A stretch of 64,000 nt of DNA from the NCBI GenBank assembly GCA_963712175.1, contig CAVQGZ010000007.1, forward strand, positions 1-64,000, given 5' to 3'. The DNA is from CAVQGZ01 sp963712175. Its GTDB lineage: Bacteria > Actinomycetota > Actinomycetes > Jiangellales > Jiangellaceae. A program made the position numbers and the translations under genes. Shown piece after piece: positions 11,450 through 20,267 of this stretch. The notes under the pieces were generated by a model. It had not been told where the DNA came from, made no database searches, and saw nothing but the letters and a program-made list of their open reading frames with translations. How positions within the stretch are numbered: the first letter of the stretch is position 1; the number at the start of each line of letters is the position of its first letter.

Positions 11450-12471
11450 GGAGCCACCCCGTCCACCGGCAGCCCCATGGTCTCCGGAAACCCGAGAACC
11501 AGGTTGGCGTTCTGCAGCGCCTGCCCGGCTGCGCCCTTGACCAGGTTGTCCTCGGCTGCCACGACCGTGACGCGACCGGCGTGGCCGTCCACGGCGGCCT
11601 GCAGGTGAACGGTGTTGGAGCCGAGCGTCGCCCCCGTGACCGGCCACTGCCCGGGTGGCAGCACTCGCACGAACGGCTCGCCGGAGTAGGCCGCACCCAG
11701 CACGTCGAGCACGTCAGCCTCGCTGGTTCCCGGGCTCAGCCGGGCCGAGCAGGTGGCAAGGATGCCCCGTGACATGGGTGCAAGCATCGGCGTGAAGGAC
11801 AGCCGCACGTCCGCTCCGGTCGCGTAGCGCAGGTTCTGGGCCATCTCCGGGGTGTGCTGGTGGGTGCCGCCGACCTTGTAGGCGCTCATGCTTCCCATGA
11901 CCTCGCTGGCCAGGAGAGTCGACTTCGGTGCCCGACCGGCTCCGGAGGTGCCGCTCGCGGCGACGACGACGACGTCGTCGGGCTCGACGACCGCGGCGGC
12001 CAGCAGCGGAGCCAGGGCGAGGGTCACCGCCGTGACGTAGCAGCCGGGGTTGGCCACTCGGGTGGAACGTCGGATGCGCTCCCGGGCCCCCGGCAGCTCG
12101 GGCAGGCCGTACGTCCAGGTTCCGGCATGCTCGGTGCCGTAGTAGCGCTGCCAGTCGGCAGCGTCGTCGAGGCGGAAGTCCGCCCCGAGATCGATGACCG
12201 GAAGGTCGTCGGGTAGCTCGCGGGCCAGGGCGGCCGACTCCCCGTGCGGCAGGGCGAGAAAGACGATGTCGGACTGCGCCAACGCCTCGGGACGAGTCTC
12301 GACGAAGCTCGAGCCGACGAGGTCAGGCAGCTGCGGGTGGACAGAGGTGACGGGCGAGCCGGCCGCTGATCCGGCCGCCGCCACCGCCAGGTCGAGCTCC
12401 GGGTGCCCGCGCAGCAGGCGCAGCAGCTCTCCGCCCGCATAACCCGAGGCCCCGGCGACGGCCACCCTCAT
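11446..12471 (-). CDS. argC: N-acetyl-gamma-glutamyl-phosphate reductase
   Basis: NADPH-dependent reduction of acetylglutamyl phosphate. The 341-residue protein opens with the Rossmann motif VAGASGYAGGELLRLL and has the catalytic Cys in NPGCYVTA near residue 143. SGTSGAGRAPK follows at the active site. It is the first gene of the eight-gene arg operon, with a 74-base upstream gap that holds the probable promoter and operator. The start ATG at 12471 is the first in the frame and gives the canonical N-terminus. Confidence 0.96.
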   Translation of the reverse strand: MRVAVAGASGYAGGELLRLLRGHPELDLAVAAAGSAAGSPVTSVHPQLPDLVGSSFVETRPEALAQSDIVFLALPHGESAALARELPDDLPVIDLGADFRLDDAADWQRYYGTEHAGTWTYGLPELPGARERIRRSTRVANPGCYVTAVTLALAPLLAAAVVEPDDVVVVAASGTSGAGRAPKSTLLASEVMGSMSAYKVGGTHQHTPEMAQNLRYATGADVRLSFTPMLAPMSRGILATCSARLSPGTSEADVLDVLGAAYSGEPFVRVLPPGQWPVTGATLGSNTVHLQAAVDGHAGRVTVVAAEDNLVKGAAGQALQNANLVLGFPETMGLPVDGVAP

Positions 12472-12545
12472 GACTCACTCCGTCAGTCGCACTCCACGCA
12501 CCGATCGGTGCATGTCTATGCGAAGACTAGCAAGACTATCGAGGA
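12472..12545 (-). promoter_or_regulatory. Probable promoter and ArgR operator of the arg operon
   Basis: The gap ahead of argC holds overlapping palindromes. GCATGTCTATGC at 12510-12521 is an imperfect palindrome with GCAT/ATGC ends, the pattern expected for an ARG box half. The perfect 14-mer GCACCGATCGGTGC spans 12498-12511. On the minus strand two TAGTCT hexamers (12525-12530 and 12534-12539) could serve as -10 elements, so bound repressor would cover the transcription start. Assignment rests on position and symmetry only. Confidence 0.5.
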
Positions 12546-13052
12546 CTAGTGGACGTGGGCCGCCCTGCGGGGTCGAACCAGCGACTCCAGGTCGGCGACG
12601 GTGCTCGGTGACCCGGTGGCAAGCACCCCGCCGTCGGCATCGAGGACGACGACGCTCGGGAAGTCGTCGGAGAGGCTCCTGTCCCGATAGAACGGCGCGA
12701 CGTCGACCGGCAGCCCCTCGACCAGGGACCGCCCCTCGTCGTCGTCCGTGACGTAGACGGTGGTCGGGACGTCGACCGAGAGCCCCCCGGAGCCGCGGAT
12801 GTCATCGACCAGCGCCAGGTCGGTGGCCCGAGTCGACTCGAGCAGCACGACGACCGACGCTGCCGGAGGAGGCGGCGGCGCGCTCGGCCTTGGGGGACTG
12901 CCGGCGCTACGAAGCGTGGTCAGCTGGCGCTGCTGACGCGACACCTTGGCCTCGAGCTCGGACAGCCGGCTCATCACCGCGACCAGCGCCACGCTCAGCG
13001 CCACCACCAGGACGGTGAGCACCCCTGCGGCGACGACCCACGCAGTGCTCAC
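12546..13052 (-). CDS. Membrane-anchored thioredoxin-fold-like protein without CXXC
   Basis: A 168-residue protein from GTG 13052, which overlaps the MauE stop (GTGA). It has one N-terminal membrane segment (VVAAGVLTVLVVALSVALVAV, residues 6-26) and a short coiled region ending in LSELEAKVSRQQRQLTTL. A proline-rich linker leads into a thioredoxin-like domain (TTVYVTDDDEGRSL, FPSVVVLDADGGVLATG). No CXXC or other cysteine pair is present, so it is probably not a disulfide oxidoreductase by itself. Gene pairing with a MauE protein suggests an envelope redox or maturation role, which is inference. Confidence 0.65.
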   Translation of the reverse strand: MSTAWVVAAGVLTVLVVALSVALVAVMSRLSELEAKVSRQQRQLTTLRSAGSPPRPSAPPPPPAASVVVLLESTRATDLALVDDIRGSGGLSVDVPTTVYVTDDDEGRSLVEGLPVDVAPFYRDRSLSDDFPSVVVLDADGGVLATGSPSTVADLESLVRPRRAAHVH

Positions 13053-13612
13053 ACCGCGCTCGCCGTGGCGCTCGAGCTGGCGATGAACCGACGAAGCTCC
13101 AGGGCGACCATCGTCACGCCGTAGGCGGCGACCACCGCGACCACCACGGCCCACGCGTCGGTCGTCGCGATGCTCGACTCCGGGACCCCGGGCCCCGGGA
13201 AGAGCGCGAGCGCGCCCGACGGCCACACCGCCGCTGCGGCGGCGGCCACCGTCAGTGCCGCGTTGCGTGCCACGAGCTTGCGGCTGACCTGCTGCAGACC
13301 GCGGAAGCCACAGCCACAGCCGATCTTGCTGCCACGCTCGACCGCGTACCAGATCGAGGCGCCGAAGGCGACGAGGACGACGGCGGCGAGGACCGACACC
13401 GGGACGATCAGGATGCCCATGACCAGCATGACCCCGATGGCGATCTCGAGCGGCGGCAGAGCCCGAGCCACGGGTCCCACCCACGACGCGGGAAGGATCT
13501 TGTAGGCGTCCACCGATCGGCGGAACGCCGCCGGGTCGCGGAGCTTCGGCACTGCCGCGACGAGGAACACGAGGCCGATGACGAGGCGACCGGCGAGCCC
13601 TAGGTACTCCAT
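13049..13612 (-). CDS. MauE/DoxX-type redox-associated membrane protein
   Basis: A 187-residue integral membrane protein with about four to five helices. The N-terminal LVIGLVFLVAAVPKLRDP is the classic MauE/DoxX opening. SKIGCGCGFRG followed by VSRKLVARNAAL matches the MauE cysteine motif and the RN helix. In methylamine dehydrogenase clusters MauE helps form disulfides; in actinobacteria such proteins often pair with a thioredoxin-like partner, as here (12546-13052). A TACGAT hexamer at 13625-13630 (minus strand), about 12 bases before the ATG, suggests its own promoter and a very short leader. Confidence 0.82.
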   Translation of the reverse strand: MEYLGLAGRLVIGLVFLVAAVPKLRDPAAFRRSVDAYKILPASWVGPVARALPPLEIAIGVMLVMGILIVPVSVLAAVVLVAFGASIWYAVERGSKIGCGCGFRGLQQVSRKLVARNAALTVAAAAAAVWPSGALALFPGPGVPESSIATTDAWAVVVAVVAAYGVTMVALELRRFIASSSATASAV

Positions 13613-13639
13613 GGTGGGCGAGATCGTAGTCCAGGCTTG

Positions 13640-14458
13640 TCAGAGCAGCGGGTCGGCGGGACCGTAGGGGCGCAGCCCGAAGGTGCGGGCGTCACGATCA
13701 GCGGGCAGCGTCCGCAGCAGCGCCTCCAGATCGTCGGCTGCCGCGTGCACGAACCGTCCGGACAGCGCGTCGAGTCGTCCGTCGGCCAGCGCGACGGCGA
13801 CGGCGACGATCGCCCCCGGGTCACCCCAGGGTGGGTCGTCCATCTGCTGCCACATGTCCATGCCGAGGGTCATGTCCGTGCGAACCAGACCCGGGCTGAC
13901 GTCCAGCACCACAACCCCCTCGTCGGCGAGCTGGTGCGCGAGCAGGTCGGTGAACCGCCCGAGCGCTGCCTTGGACACCCCGTAGCCGGTCATCGTCGCG
14001 TCTCGGCGGTAGGCGAACCCGCTGTTGACGTTGAGGACGCGTCCGCGCCCCGCGGTTCGCATCTGCGCCAGCACTGCGTGGGCCACGCGCATGGGCCCGA
14101 GAAGGTTGACGTCGACGACCCGCAGGACGTCGTCGAGGTCGGCGTCTGCGAAGCCCACGGCCTCGCTGTCCATGACGCCGGCGTTGTTGACGAGCAGGTC
14201 GATCGGACCGAGACGCTCCCCGACCTGGTCGACGGCACGCCGAACGGACTCCACCTCGCCGACGTCAGCCACGACGGACGTCGCAGCCACCCCGGCGTCG
14301 CGACACACGGCGGCCGTCTCATCGAGGGTCGCGGCGTGCCGGCCCAGCAGGCCGACCCGCACGCCGTGCCCGGCCAGGCCGACAGCAATGGCCTGACCGA
14401 TGCCCCGCCCTCCTCCGGTGACGAGCGCGACCCGGCTGGCCTCGGCAGGCTCAGCCAC
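13640..14458 (-). CDS. Short-chain dehydrogenase/reductase
   Basis: A 272-residue classical SDR. It has the cofactor motif TGGGRGIG near residue 15, NNAG near residue 92, the catalytic Ser in NVNSGFAY, and the YGVSK catalytic pair near residue 160. The segment GLLGRHAATLDE after the second strand suggests NADP(H) preference through the Arg. The C-terminus resembles actinobacterial SDRs of unknown substrate. Its GTG lies within the last bases of pheT (8-base overlap), so it is probably translated as the last gene of the pheS-pheT unit. Confidence 0.88.
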   Translation of the reverse strand: MAEPAEASRVALVTGGGRGIGQAIAVGLAGHGVRVGLLGRHAATLDETAAVCRDAGVAATSVVADVGEVESVRRAVDQVGERLGPIDLLVNNAGVMDSEAVGFADADLDDVLRVVDVNLLGPMRVAHAVLAQMRTAGRGRVLNVNSGFAYRRDATMTGYGVSKAALGRFTDLLAHQLADEGVVVLDVSPGLVRTDMTLGMDMWQQMDDPPWGDPGAIVAVAVALADGRLDALSGRFVHAAADDLEALLRTLPADRDARTFGLRPYGPADPLL

Positions 14459-16985
14459 GCCGCAGAACCGCCCCGAGCCGCTCGGCTGCGGCCCCGACCA
14501 TGGACTCGCGGACCTCCGCGAGCTCGTCGACGGTCAACGTCCGGTCGGGAGCCCGCAGCGTCACGCTGTAGGCCAGGCTCTTGCGACCCTCCCCCACCTG
14601 CGGGCCTTCGTAGACGTCGAAGAGCCACAGCTGCTCGAGCAGGTCGCCGGCCGCCTCGGCCAGGACGTCGGCCAGGTCGGCCGCGGGCACCGAGTGGTCC
14701 ACGACGAACGCGAGGTCCTCACGAGCCGGCGGGAAGGTGGAGACGCGCGGAGCCGGGATGATCGGCACCGCGTAGGCGGCCAGCCGCTCGATGTCGATCT
14801 CCATGGCCCCGACCCGCGGTGGCAGGTCGAGGGCGGCCAGCACCCGCGGGTGCAGCTCGCCGGCGAACCCGATGGGCTCCTCCCCCACGAGCAGCTCGGC
14901 ACAGCGGCCCGGATGCCACGGCATGCGCTGGGTGGCCCGCACCGTCAAGGGTGCATCGATGACCCGCGCCGCCAACCGAGCTGCAGCGATCGCGTCCAGC
15001 CACTGCGACTCGCGGCCGGGGCCGAACCATCCGTCGCGTTCGGACTTGCCCGTCACGACGACGGCCAGCCGGCGGGGCTGGTCCGGTAGCCCCGCCTCGA
15101 GCTCAGCCAGCTCGGCGTCGGTGGGCCGGCGCTCGACCGGCAGCCGCGGCGTCGAGATCACCTGGCCGGGGCGAGGCACGAACACCCTGCCGAGCTCGAA
15201 GAGGGTCAGATCGGTCAGACCTCGTCCGATGTTGCGGCGCAGCGCCTGCAGGAGCCCGGGCAGCAAGGCCGCCCGCAGGTACGGCTCCTCGTCGGAGATC
15301 GGGTTGGCCAGGCGCACCCGGTTGCGCTCCGGGGCGTCGCCGGGCAGTCCCATCGCATCGAGCATGGCGTCGCCCACGAAGGGGTAGTTCGACACCTGGA
15401 TGCCGCCGAGGTGCGCGATCGCGCGGGTGATCACCTGCTCCTGCTGCTGGGCCCGGGTGAGCCCATGGCTGGCAGGCCCCGTGGGGACGGTCGAGGGGAT
15501 CGAGTCGTACCCGGCGAGCCGGACGACCTCCTCGACCAGGTCGACCGGGTCGGTGAGGTCCCCTCGCCAGCTCGGCGCAGTCACGGCGAGCTCACCGTCG
15601 GCACCCGGCTCGTCCAGCGAGCACCCCACCTCGCCGAGCAGGGCGACTACCTCGTCCGGGGCGTACGGACGACCCGCGACGCGGCCCGGGTCCCCGATGT
15701 TCAGCGCGATCGTGGGCGCCGGGCGGCGACGGTCGACGTCGGTCAGGGCCGGGTCGATCGTGGCCCCGCCGAGGTCGGCCAGCATCTGAACGACGAGTCC
15801 CGCGGCCACCGGAGGCAGCGCCGGGTCCACCCCGCGCTCGAAGCGGCGCGACGCCTCGCTCGGCAGCTTGTGCCGGCGCGCCGCGCGGGCAATGGCAACC
15901 GGCTCGAAGTGCGCGGCCTCCACGACCACGGTGCTGGTCTGCCGCGAGAGCTCGGTCGACGCACCGCCCATGACGCCGGCGACCCCGATGACGCCCGTGT
16001 CGTCGGTGATCACGAGGTCTTCGCTGTCCAGCTCGCGACGCTTGCCGTCCAGGGTCTGCAGGGACTCGTGCCGACGAGCCCGACGGACCCCGAGGCCACC
16101 GGTCAGCCGGTCACCGTCGTAGCCGTGGATCGGCTGGCCGACCTCCAGCATCACGTGGTTGGTCACGTCCACAGCGAGCGAGATGGGCCGCATGCCGGCC
16201 AGGTGAAGCCGCGTCCGCAGCCAGAGGGGCGAGGGCCGCGACGGGTCGAGGTCGCGGGCGACCCGCACGGCGAAGCGGTCGCAGCCCCCCGGGTCGTCGA
16301 TGGTGACCGGCCAGGCATCCCTCTCGGTGGGCGCGGACGCCCCCGGGCCGAGACGGCGCGGGTCGGCCGGGTCACGGAGCTCGACCCCGAGGGCCGTGGC
16401 GGCCTCCCGGGCCACCCCGCGCACGCTGAGGCAGTAGCCGCGGTCGGGGGTCACCGCGATGTCGAGCACCGAGTCAGGCAGCCCGAGCAGGGGGCGGGCG
16501 TCGGCGCCAGGCTTGACATCCTGCGGCGGCGCGGCCCCGCGAAGGTCGACGAGCTCGGCGTCGCGCAGCACGAGGATTCCGTCGTGCTCGTCACCGATGC
16601 CCAGCTCGCGGACCGAGCAGATCATCCCGTCCGACACGTGGCCGTAGGTCCGCCGCGCGGCGATCTCGAAGCCCCCGGGCAGGACGGCACCGGGCAGGGC
16701 CACGACCACCCGGTCATCGACCGCGAAGTTGTGGGCGCCGCACACGATCCCGCGTGGGCTCTCCTCGCCGACGTCCACCTGGCACCAGCGGATCGACTTG
16801 CCGTTCTTGTGCGTCTCGACCTCGAAGGCGAGCACCTTGCCCAGCACCAGGGGCCCATCGACCTGCACGGTGTCGACGGTCTCGACCTCGAGGCCGGCCG
16901 TCAGAAGCCGGTCGGCGAGCGCACGGGCGCTGAGGTCGGCGGGGAGGTCGACGTACTCCCCCAGCCACGAGACGGGGACGCGCAT
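14451..16985 (-). CDS. pheT: Phenylalanyl-tRNA synthetase beta subunit
   Basis: Large subunit of the heterotetrameric enzyme that charges tRNA-Phe; 844 residues. Starts MRVPVSWLGEYVDLP. The tRNA-binding OB domain (VLGKVLAFEVETHKNGKS to CSVRELGIG) covers residues 45-145. The B3/B4 editing core follows (ISLAVDVTNHVMLEVGQP), then B5 and the catalytic-like core, and the C-terminal FDX-ACB domain starts at FPPAREDLAFVVD near residue 750. The ATG overlaps the pheS stop by one base (TGATG). Intact throughout. Confidence 0.97.
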   Translation of the reverse strand: MRVPVSWLGEYVDLPADLSARALADRLLTAGLEVETVDTVQVDGPLVLGKVLAFEVETHKNGKSIRWCQVDVGEESPRGIVCGAHNFAVDDRVVVALPGAVLPGGFEIAARRTYGHVSDGMICSVRELGIGDEHDGILVLRDAELVDLRGAAPPQDVKPGADARPLLGLPDSVLDIAVTPDRGYCLSVRGVAREAATALGVELRDPADPRRLGPGASAPTERDAWPVTIDDPGGCDRFAVRVARDLDPSRPSPLWLRTRLHLAGMRPISLAVDVTNHVMLEVGQPIHGYDGDRLTGGLGVRRARRHESLQTLDGKRRELDSEDLVITDDTGVIGVAGVMGGASTELSRQTSTVVVEAAHFEPVAIARAARRHKLPSEASRRFERGVDPALPPVAAGLVVQMLADLGGATIDPALTDVDRRRPAPTIALNIGDPGRVAGRPYAPDEVVALLGEVGCSLDEPGADGELAVTAPSWRGDLTDPVDLVEEVVRLAGYDSIPSTVPTGPASHGLTRAQQQEQVITRAIAHLGGIQVSNYPFVGDAMLDAMGLPGDAPERNRVRLANPISDEEPYLRAALLPGLLQALRRNIGRGLTDLTLFELGRVFVPRPGQVISTPRLPVERRPTDAELAELEAGLPDQPRRLAVVVTGKSERDGWFGPGRESQWLDAIAAARLAARVIDAPLTVRATQRMPWHPGRCAELLVGEEPIGFAGELHPRVLAALDLPPRVGAMEIDIERLAAYAVPIIPAPRVSTFPPAREDLAFVVDHSVPAADLADVLAEAAGDLLEQLWLFDVYEGPQVGEGRKSLAYSVTLRAPDRTLTVDELAEVRESMVGAAAERLGAVLRRG

Positions 16986-18079
16986 CAGATCTCCATTCCG
17001 AACGGCAGCGTGAAGCGGGCGTCGCCCTCGATGAGGTCACGCATGTCGGTGATGCCGTGGCGGAACATGAGGGTGCGCTCCAGGCCCATCCCGAACGCGA
17101 AGCCGGTGTAGCGGTCGGTGTCCACGCCGCACGCGGTCAGCACGCGTGGGTTGACCATGCCGCAGCCGCCCCACTCGATCCAGCCCTCCGACGAGCAGGT
17201 GCGGCAGGGCTCGTCCGGGTTGCCGACCGACTCCCCGCGGCAGACGAAGCACTGCAGGTCGACCTCGGCCGAAGGCTCGGTGAACGGGAAGTAGGACGGC
17301 CGCAGCCGGGTCACGAGCCCTTCGCCGAACATCGCCGCAGCGAAGTGGTCGAGCGTGCCCTTGAGGTCGGCCATGGTGATGCCCTCGTCCACGACCAAGC
17401 CCTCCACCTGGCTGAACACGGGGGTGTGCGTGGCGTCGAGCTCGTCGGTGCGGTAGGTGCGCCCGGGGCAGATCACGTAGACCGGCAGGTCGCGCGACAG
17501 CAGCGCCCGGACCTGCACCGGCGAGGTGTGGGTGCGCAGCACGACGCCGGAGTCCACGGACTCGACGAAGAACGTGTCCGACGTGCCGCGGGCCGGGTGG
17601 TCGGGCCCGATGTTGAGGGCGTCGAAGTTGAACCACTCGGCCTCGACCTCGGGGCCGTCCGCGACCTCGTAGCCGAGGGCGACGAAGATCTGCGCCACCT
17701 TCTCGACCAACGAGTACAGCGGGTGCCGCCCACCGACGGGGCGCCTGATCCACGGGAGCGTGACGTCCACGGTCTCCTCGACCAGCACCCGCTCGTCGCG
17801 CTCGGCCTCGAGCACCTGCTGGCGGGCGTCGAGCACAACGCTCACGTCACGGCGTGCGGTCCCCACGAGACGGCCAGCCGTCTTCCGCTCGGCCGGGTCG
17901 AGGCCCCCGATGCTGCGGTTGAGCAGGCTCAACGGCGAACGGTCCCCGGCGTGCTCGATGCGCACGGCCTTGAGCTCGTCCAGGTCGGACGCCGCCTCGA
18001 TCGCGGCGACGGCAGCGTCGCGGTGCTGCTGGACGGTCTCAGGCGTGATGGCGCCGGGCTCCGGCGGGGGCGCGGACAT
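16985..18079 (-). CDS. pheS: Phenylalanyl-tRNA synthetase alpha subunit
   Basis: Catalytic subunit, 364 residues from ATG 18079, which has AAGGAG nine bases upstream. An N-terminal coiled-coil region (residues 1-85) precedes the class II core: motif 1 region HPLYSLVEKVAQIF, motif 2 with RTYRTDELDATHTPVFSQVEG, and motif 3 GFAFGMGLERTLM near residue 335. FPFTEPSAEVD is the phenylalanine-site loop. Two CxxC-like cysteine pairs (CFVC, CRTC) sit in the usual actinobacterial insertion. Followed directly by pheT. Confidence 0.97.
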   Translation of the reverse strand: MSAPPPEPGAITPETVQQHRDAAVAAIEAASDLDELKAVRIEHAGDRSPLSLLNRSIGGLDPAERKTAGRLVGTARRDVSVVLDARQQVLEAERDERVLVEETVDVTLPWIRRPVGGRHPLYSLVEKVAQIFVALGYEVADGPEVEAEWFNFDALNIGPDHPARGTSDTFFVESVDSGVVLRTHTSPVQVRALLSRDLPVYVICPGRTYRTDELDATHTPVFSQVEGLVVDEGITMADLKGTLDHFAAAMFGEGLVTRLRPSYFPFTEPSAEVDLQCFVCRGESVGNPDEPCRTCSSEGWIEWGGCGMVNPRVLTACGVDTDRYTGFAFGMGLERTLMFRHGITDMRDLIEGDARFTLPFGMEI

Positions 18080-18137
18080 ACCAGAGAGCTCCTTGCGGAC
18101 GGGACCAGGGAAGTTCGACCTGCAGCAGCACCGGATT

Positions 18138-18986
18138 CTAGTGGGGCTCGCGGCGCGGCCGTCGCTGCGCGCGGGCCGAGGCGTACAGGCAGACGCCGGC
18201 GGCGACGGACACGTTGAGGCTCTCCGCCCGTCCGTGCACGGGAACGCCGACCACCGCATCGACGGCACGCAGGTACGGCACCGGGACGCCGTGGGCCTCG
18301 TTGCCGACGACCCAGGCCGTCGGCCGGGCCAGCAGCCCCTGCTCGTCGGCCTCGGTGATGTCGAGGTCGGCGTCGGCGTCGGCGGCCAGCACCGTCAGGC
18401 CCGCCCCGCGCAGGTGGTCGACCACCTCGACCGGCTGGCCCACCACGAGGGGGAGGTGGAACACGGACCCGACGCTGCTGCGCACGCACTTGCCGCCCAG
18501 GGGGTCGACCGACGCGGTCGTGAGCACGACTCCGTCGGCGCCGGCCGCATCGGCGGTGCGGATGATCGTGCCCGCGTTGCCAGGGTCGCGGACCTCGGCC
18601 AGCACCACCACGAGACGAGGCGACCTGGCAAGCAGCACGTCCAGGCCGACCGTGACGTCCCGGCACACGGCGACCACGCCCTGGGGTGTCGTGGTCTCGG
18701 CGATCGAGGCCAGCACTCGCTCGCTGACCTCGTGGATGGGCACGCCGACGGCGTTGCCCAGGATGGCCGCCGCCGAGTCGGATGCATCGCCCGAGCGCCA
18801 CTGCGGCGTGGCGAAGATCTCGACCACGACCCCGGGTTCGGCGACCGCCTCCCGGACCGCCTGGGCGCCCTCGGCCAGGAACCGCCCCGTCCTGGCCCGC
18901 CCCGAAGCGCTGTGACAGCGACGAGCCGCCCGCACCCGAGGGTGGGACGGCTCGTCGATCACGCCGGGGCCGCTGCTGCGGGTCAC
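18138..18986 (-). CDS. SpoU/TrmH family RNA 2'-O-methyltransferase
   Basis: A 282-residue SPOUT methyltransferase acting on rRNA or tRNA. An N-terminal substrate-binding domain (RTGRFLAEGAQAVREA) precedes the trefoil-knot domain with its three motifs: VRDPGNAGTIIRTADAAGA, then WVVGNEAHGV, and SLNVSVAAGVCLY near the C-terminus. Placement between rplT and pheS is the common actinobacterial arrangement. The target nucleotide cannot be read from sequence. It starts 10 bases after rplT. Confidence 0.92.
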   Translation of the reverse strand: MTRSSGPGVIDEPSHPRVRAARRCHSASGRARTGRFLAEGAQAVREAVAEPGVVVEIFATPQWRSGDASDSAAAILGNAVGVPIHEVSERVLASIAETTTPQGVVAVCRDVTVGLDVLLARSPRLVVVLAEVRDPGNAGTIIRTADAAGADGVVLTTASVDPLGGKCVRSSVGSVFHLPLVVGQPVEVVDHLRGAGLTVLAADADADLDITEADEQGLLARPTAWVVGNEAHGVPVPYLRAVDAVVGVPVHGRAESLNVSVAAGVCLYASARAQRRPRREPH

Positions 18987-18996
18987 CTGGTAGTGC

Positions 18997-19377
18997 TCAG
19001 GCGGCGGGTGCGTTGACGTCGTCGGGAAGAGCGGCCTTCGCGGTCTCCACGAGCGTGGCGAACGCAGCGGCGTCGTTGACGGCCAGGTCGGCGAGCATCT
19101 TGCGGTCGACCTCGACCCCGGCAGCCTTGAGGCCCTGCATGAAGCGGTTGTAGGTCATGCCGTGGCTGCGAGAGGCGGCGTTGATCCGCGTGATCCACAG
19201 CTTGCGGAAGTCGCCCTTGCGCTTCTTGCGGTCACGGTAGGCGTAGACGTTGCTGTGAAGCGTCTGCTCCTTGGCCTTGCGGTAGAGCCGCGAGCGCTGA
19301 CCGCGGTAGCCGCTGGCCTGCTCGAGGACGGTGCGGCGCTTCTTGTGGGCGTTGACTGCCCGCTTGACGCGTGCCAT
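18997..19377 (-). CDS. rplT: Ribosomal protein L20
   Basis: A 126-residue 50S protein needed early in assembly. It starts MARVKRAVNAHKKRR and continues with the long basic helix (QASGYRGQRSRLYRKAKEQ) and the globular RRDFRKLWI-like core (GDFRKLWITRINAA). AGGAG lies eight bases before the ATG. In many bacteria L20 represses its own operon through the infC leader or intergenic mRNA; the sequence here shows a structured infC leader but no evident L20 mimic. Confidence 0.97.
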   Translation of the reverse strand: MARVKRAVNAHKKRRTVLEQASGYRGQRSRLYRKAKEQTLHSNVYAYRDRKKRKGDFRKLWITRINAASRSHGMTYNRFMQGLKAAGVEVDRKMLADLAVNDAAAFATLVETAKAALPDDVNAPAA

Positions 19378-19414
19378 GAGGTGTCTCCTGTTGCTGTGCG
19401 GATGAGAGGGCGGG

Positions 19415-19609
19415 CTACTTGGCGAGCAGGCGCTTGACCCGCTTGGCGTCGGCGGGCGACACCTCGACGTCGGGCATGAGGCGCCGCGTCCGACGCGACG
19501 ACTTGTGCTCGAGCAGGTGACGACGGTTGGCCTGACGGCGCAACACCTTGCCGCTTCCGGTCACCTTGAAGCGCTTGCGCGACCCGCTGTGGGTCTTCAT
19601 CTTGGGCAT
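19415..19609 (-). CDS. rpmI: Ribosomal protein L35
   Basis: A 64-residue basic 50S protein: MPKMKTHSGSRKRFK at the start and RRLLAK-type ending (RVKRLLAK). The start ATG 19609 is preceded by GAGGAG with five bases of spacing, although the frame stays open upstream. It lies between infC (28 bases away) and rplT (37 bases away) in the standard infC-rpmI-rplT order. Confidence 0.97.
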   Translation of the reverse strand: MPKMKTHSGSRKRFKVTGSGKVLRRQANRRHLLEHKSSRRTRRLMPDVEVSPADAKRVKRLLAK

Positions 19610-19637
19610 GGGTGCTCCTCTTCTGCGTCTGTGGTGC

Positions 19638-20267
19638 TCAGGAACCGGCGGCCGCGCGGCCGGCAGCTCGTTCTGCCTTCTCACGGTCGTGCTCGGCCTG
19701 GCGCTCGGCGGCCTGTCGGGCCACCTCCTCCTTGCGCTCGGCCTGCGCGTCCGCTTTCTTCTTCGTCGGAGCCAGCACCATGACCATGTTGCGGCCGTCC
19801 TGCTTCGGCGCGAACTCGACCACGCCGGACTCCGCCACGTCCGTGGCCATCCGCTGCAGCAGCCGGAAGCCGAGCTCGGGACGGGACTGCTCGCGTCCGC
19901 GGAACATGATCGTCACCTTGACCTTGTCGCCACCGTTGAGGAAGCGCTCGACGTTGCGCTTCTTCGTCTCGTAGTCGTGGTCGTCGATCTTCGGCCGGAG
20001 CTTCTGCTCCTTGATCTGGACATGGGTCTGGTTGCGACGAGCCTCACGCGCCTTCATGGCGGACTCGTACTTGAACTTGCCGTAGTCCATGAGCTTGACG
20101 ACCGGTGGCCGCGAGTTCGGGGCCACCTCGACCAGGTCGAGGCCGGCTTCGTCGGCCAGACGCTGGGCGTCCTCGATGCGAACGATGCCGACCTGCTCCC
20201 CGTTCGGTCCGACGAGGCGAACCTCGGGAACGCGGATGCGGTCGTTGATGCGGGGCTCGGTGCTGAT
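19638..20267 (-). CDS. infC: Translation initiation factor IF-3, probable ATC start
   Basis: IF-3 binds the 30S subunit and enforces start-codon fidelity. Reading from ATC 20267 gives 209 residues starting (I)STEPRINDRIRVPEVRL, exactly where actinobacterial IF-3 begins. A perfect AGGAGG lies four bases ahead of the ATC, and no ATG or GTG follows it closely. The alternative ATG at 20312 would add 15 residues and lies directly at the foot of a strong hairpin (20319-20345). Non-AUG starts in infC are known to support autoregulation, because IF-3 discriminates against them. The N domain covers residues 1-75, the C domain 85-170, followed by an Ala/Lys/Glu-rich tail. Confidence 0.93.
   Translation of the reverse strand: MSTEPRINDRIRVPEVRLVGPNGEQVGIVRIEDAQRLADEAGLDLVEVAPNSRPPVVKLMDYGKFKYESAMKAREARRNQTHVQIKEQKLRPKIDDHDYETKKRNVERFLNGGDKVKVTIMFRGREQSRPELGFRLLQRMATDVAESGVVEFAPKQDGRNMVMVLAPTKKKADAQAERKEEVARQAAERQAEHDREKAERAAGRAAAGS

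Noticed and set aside
15411..17111. 566-codon plus-strand frame opposite pheT and pheS
   Set aside because: Antisense shadow of pheT; it lacks any domain, and no ribosome site or neighbour supports it.
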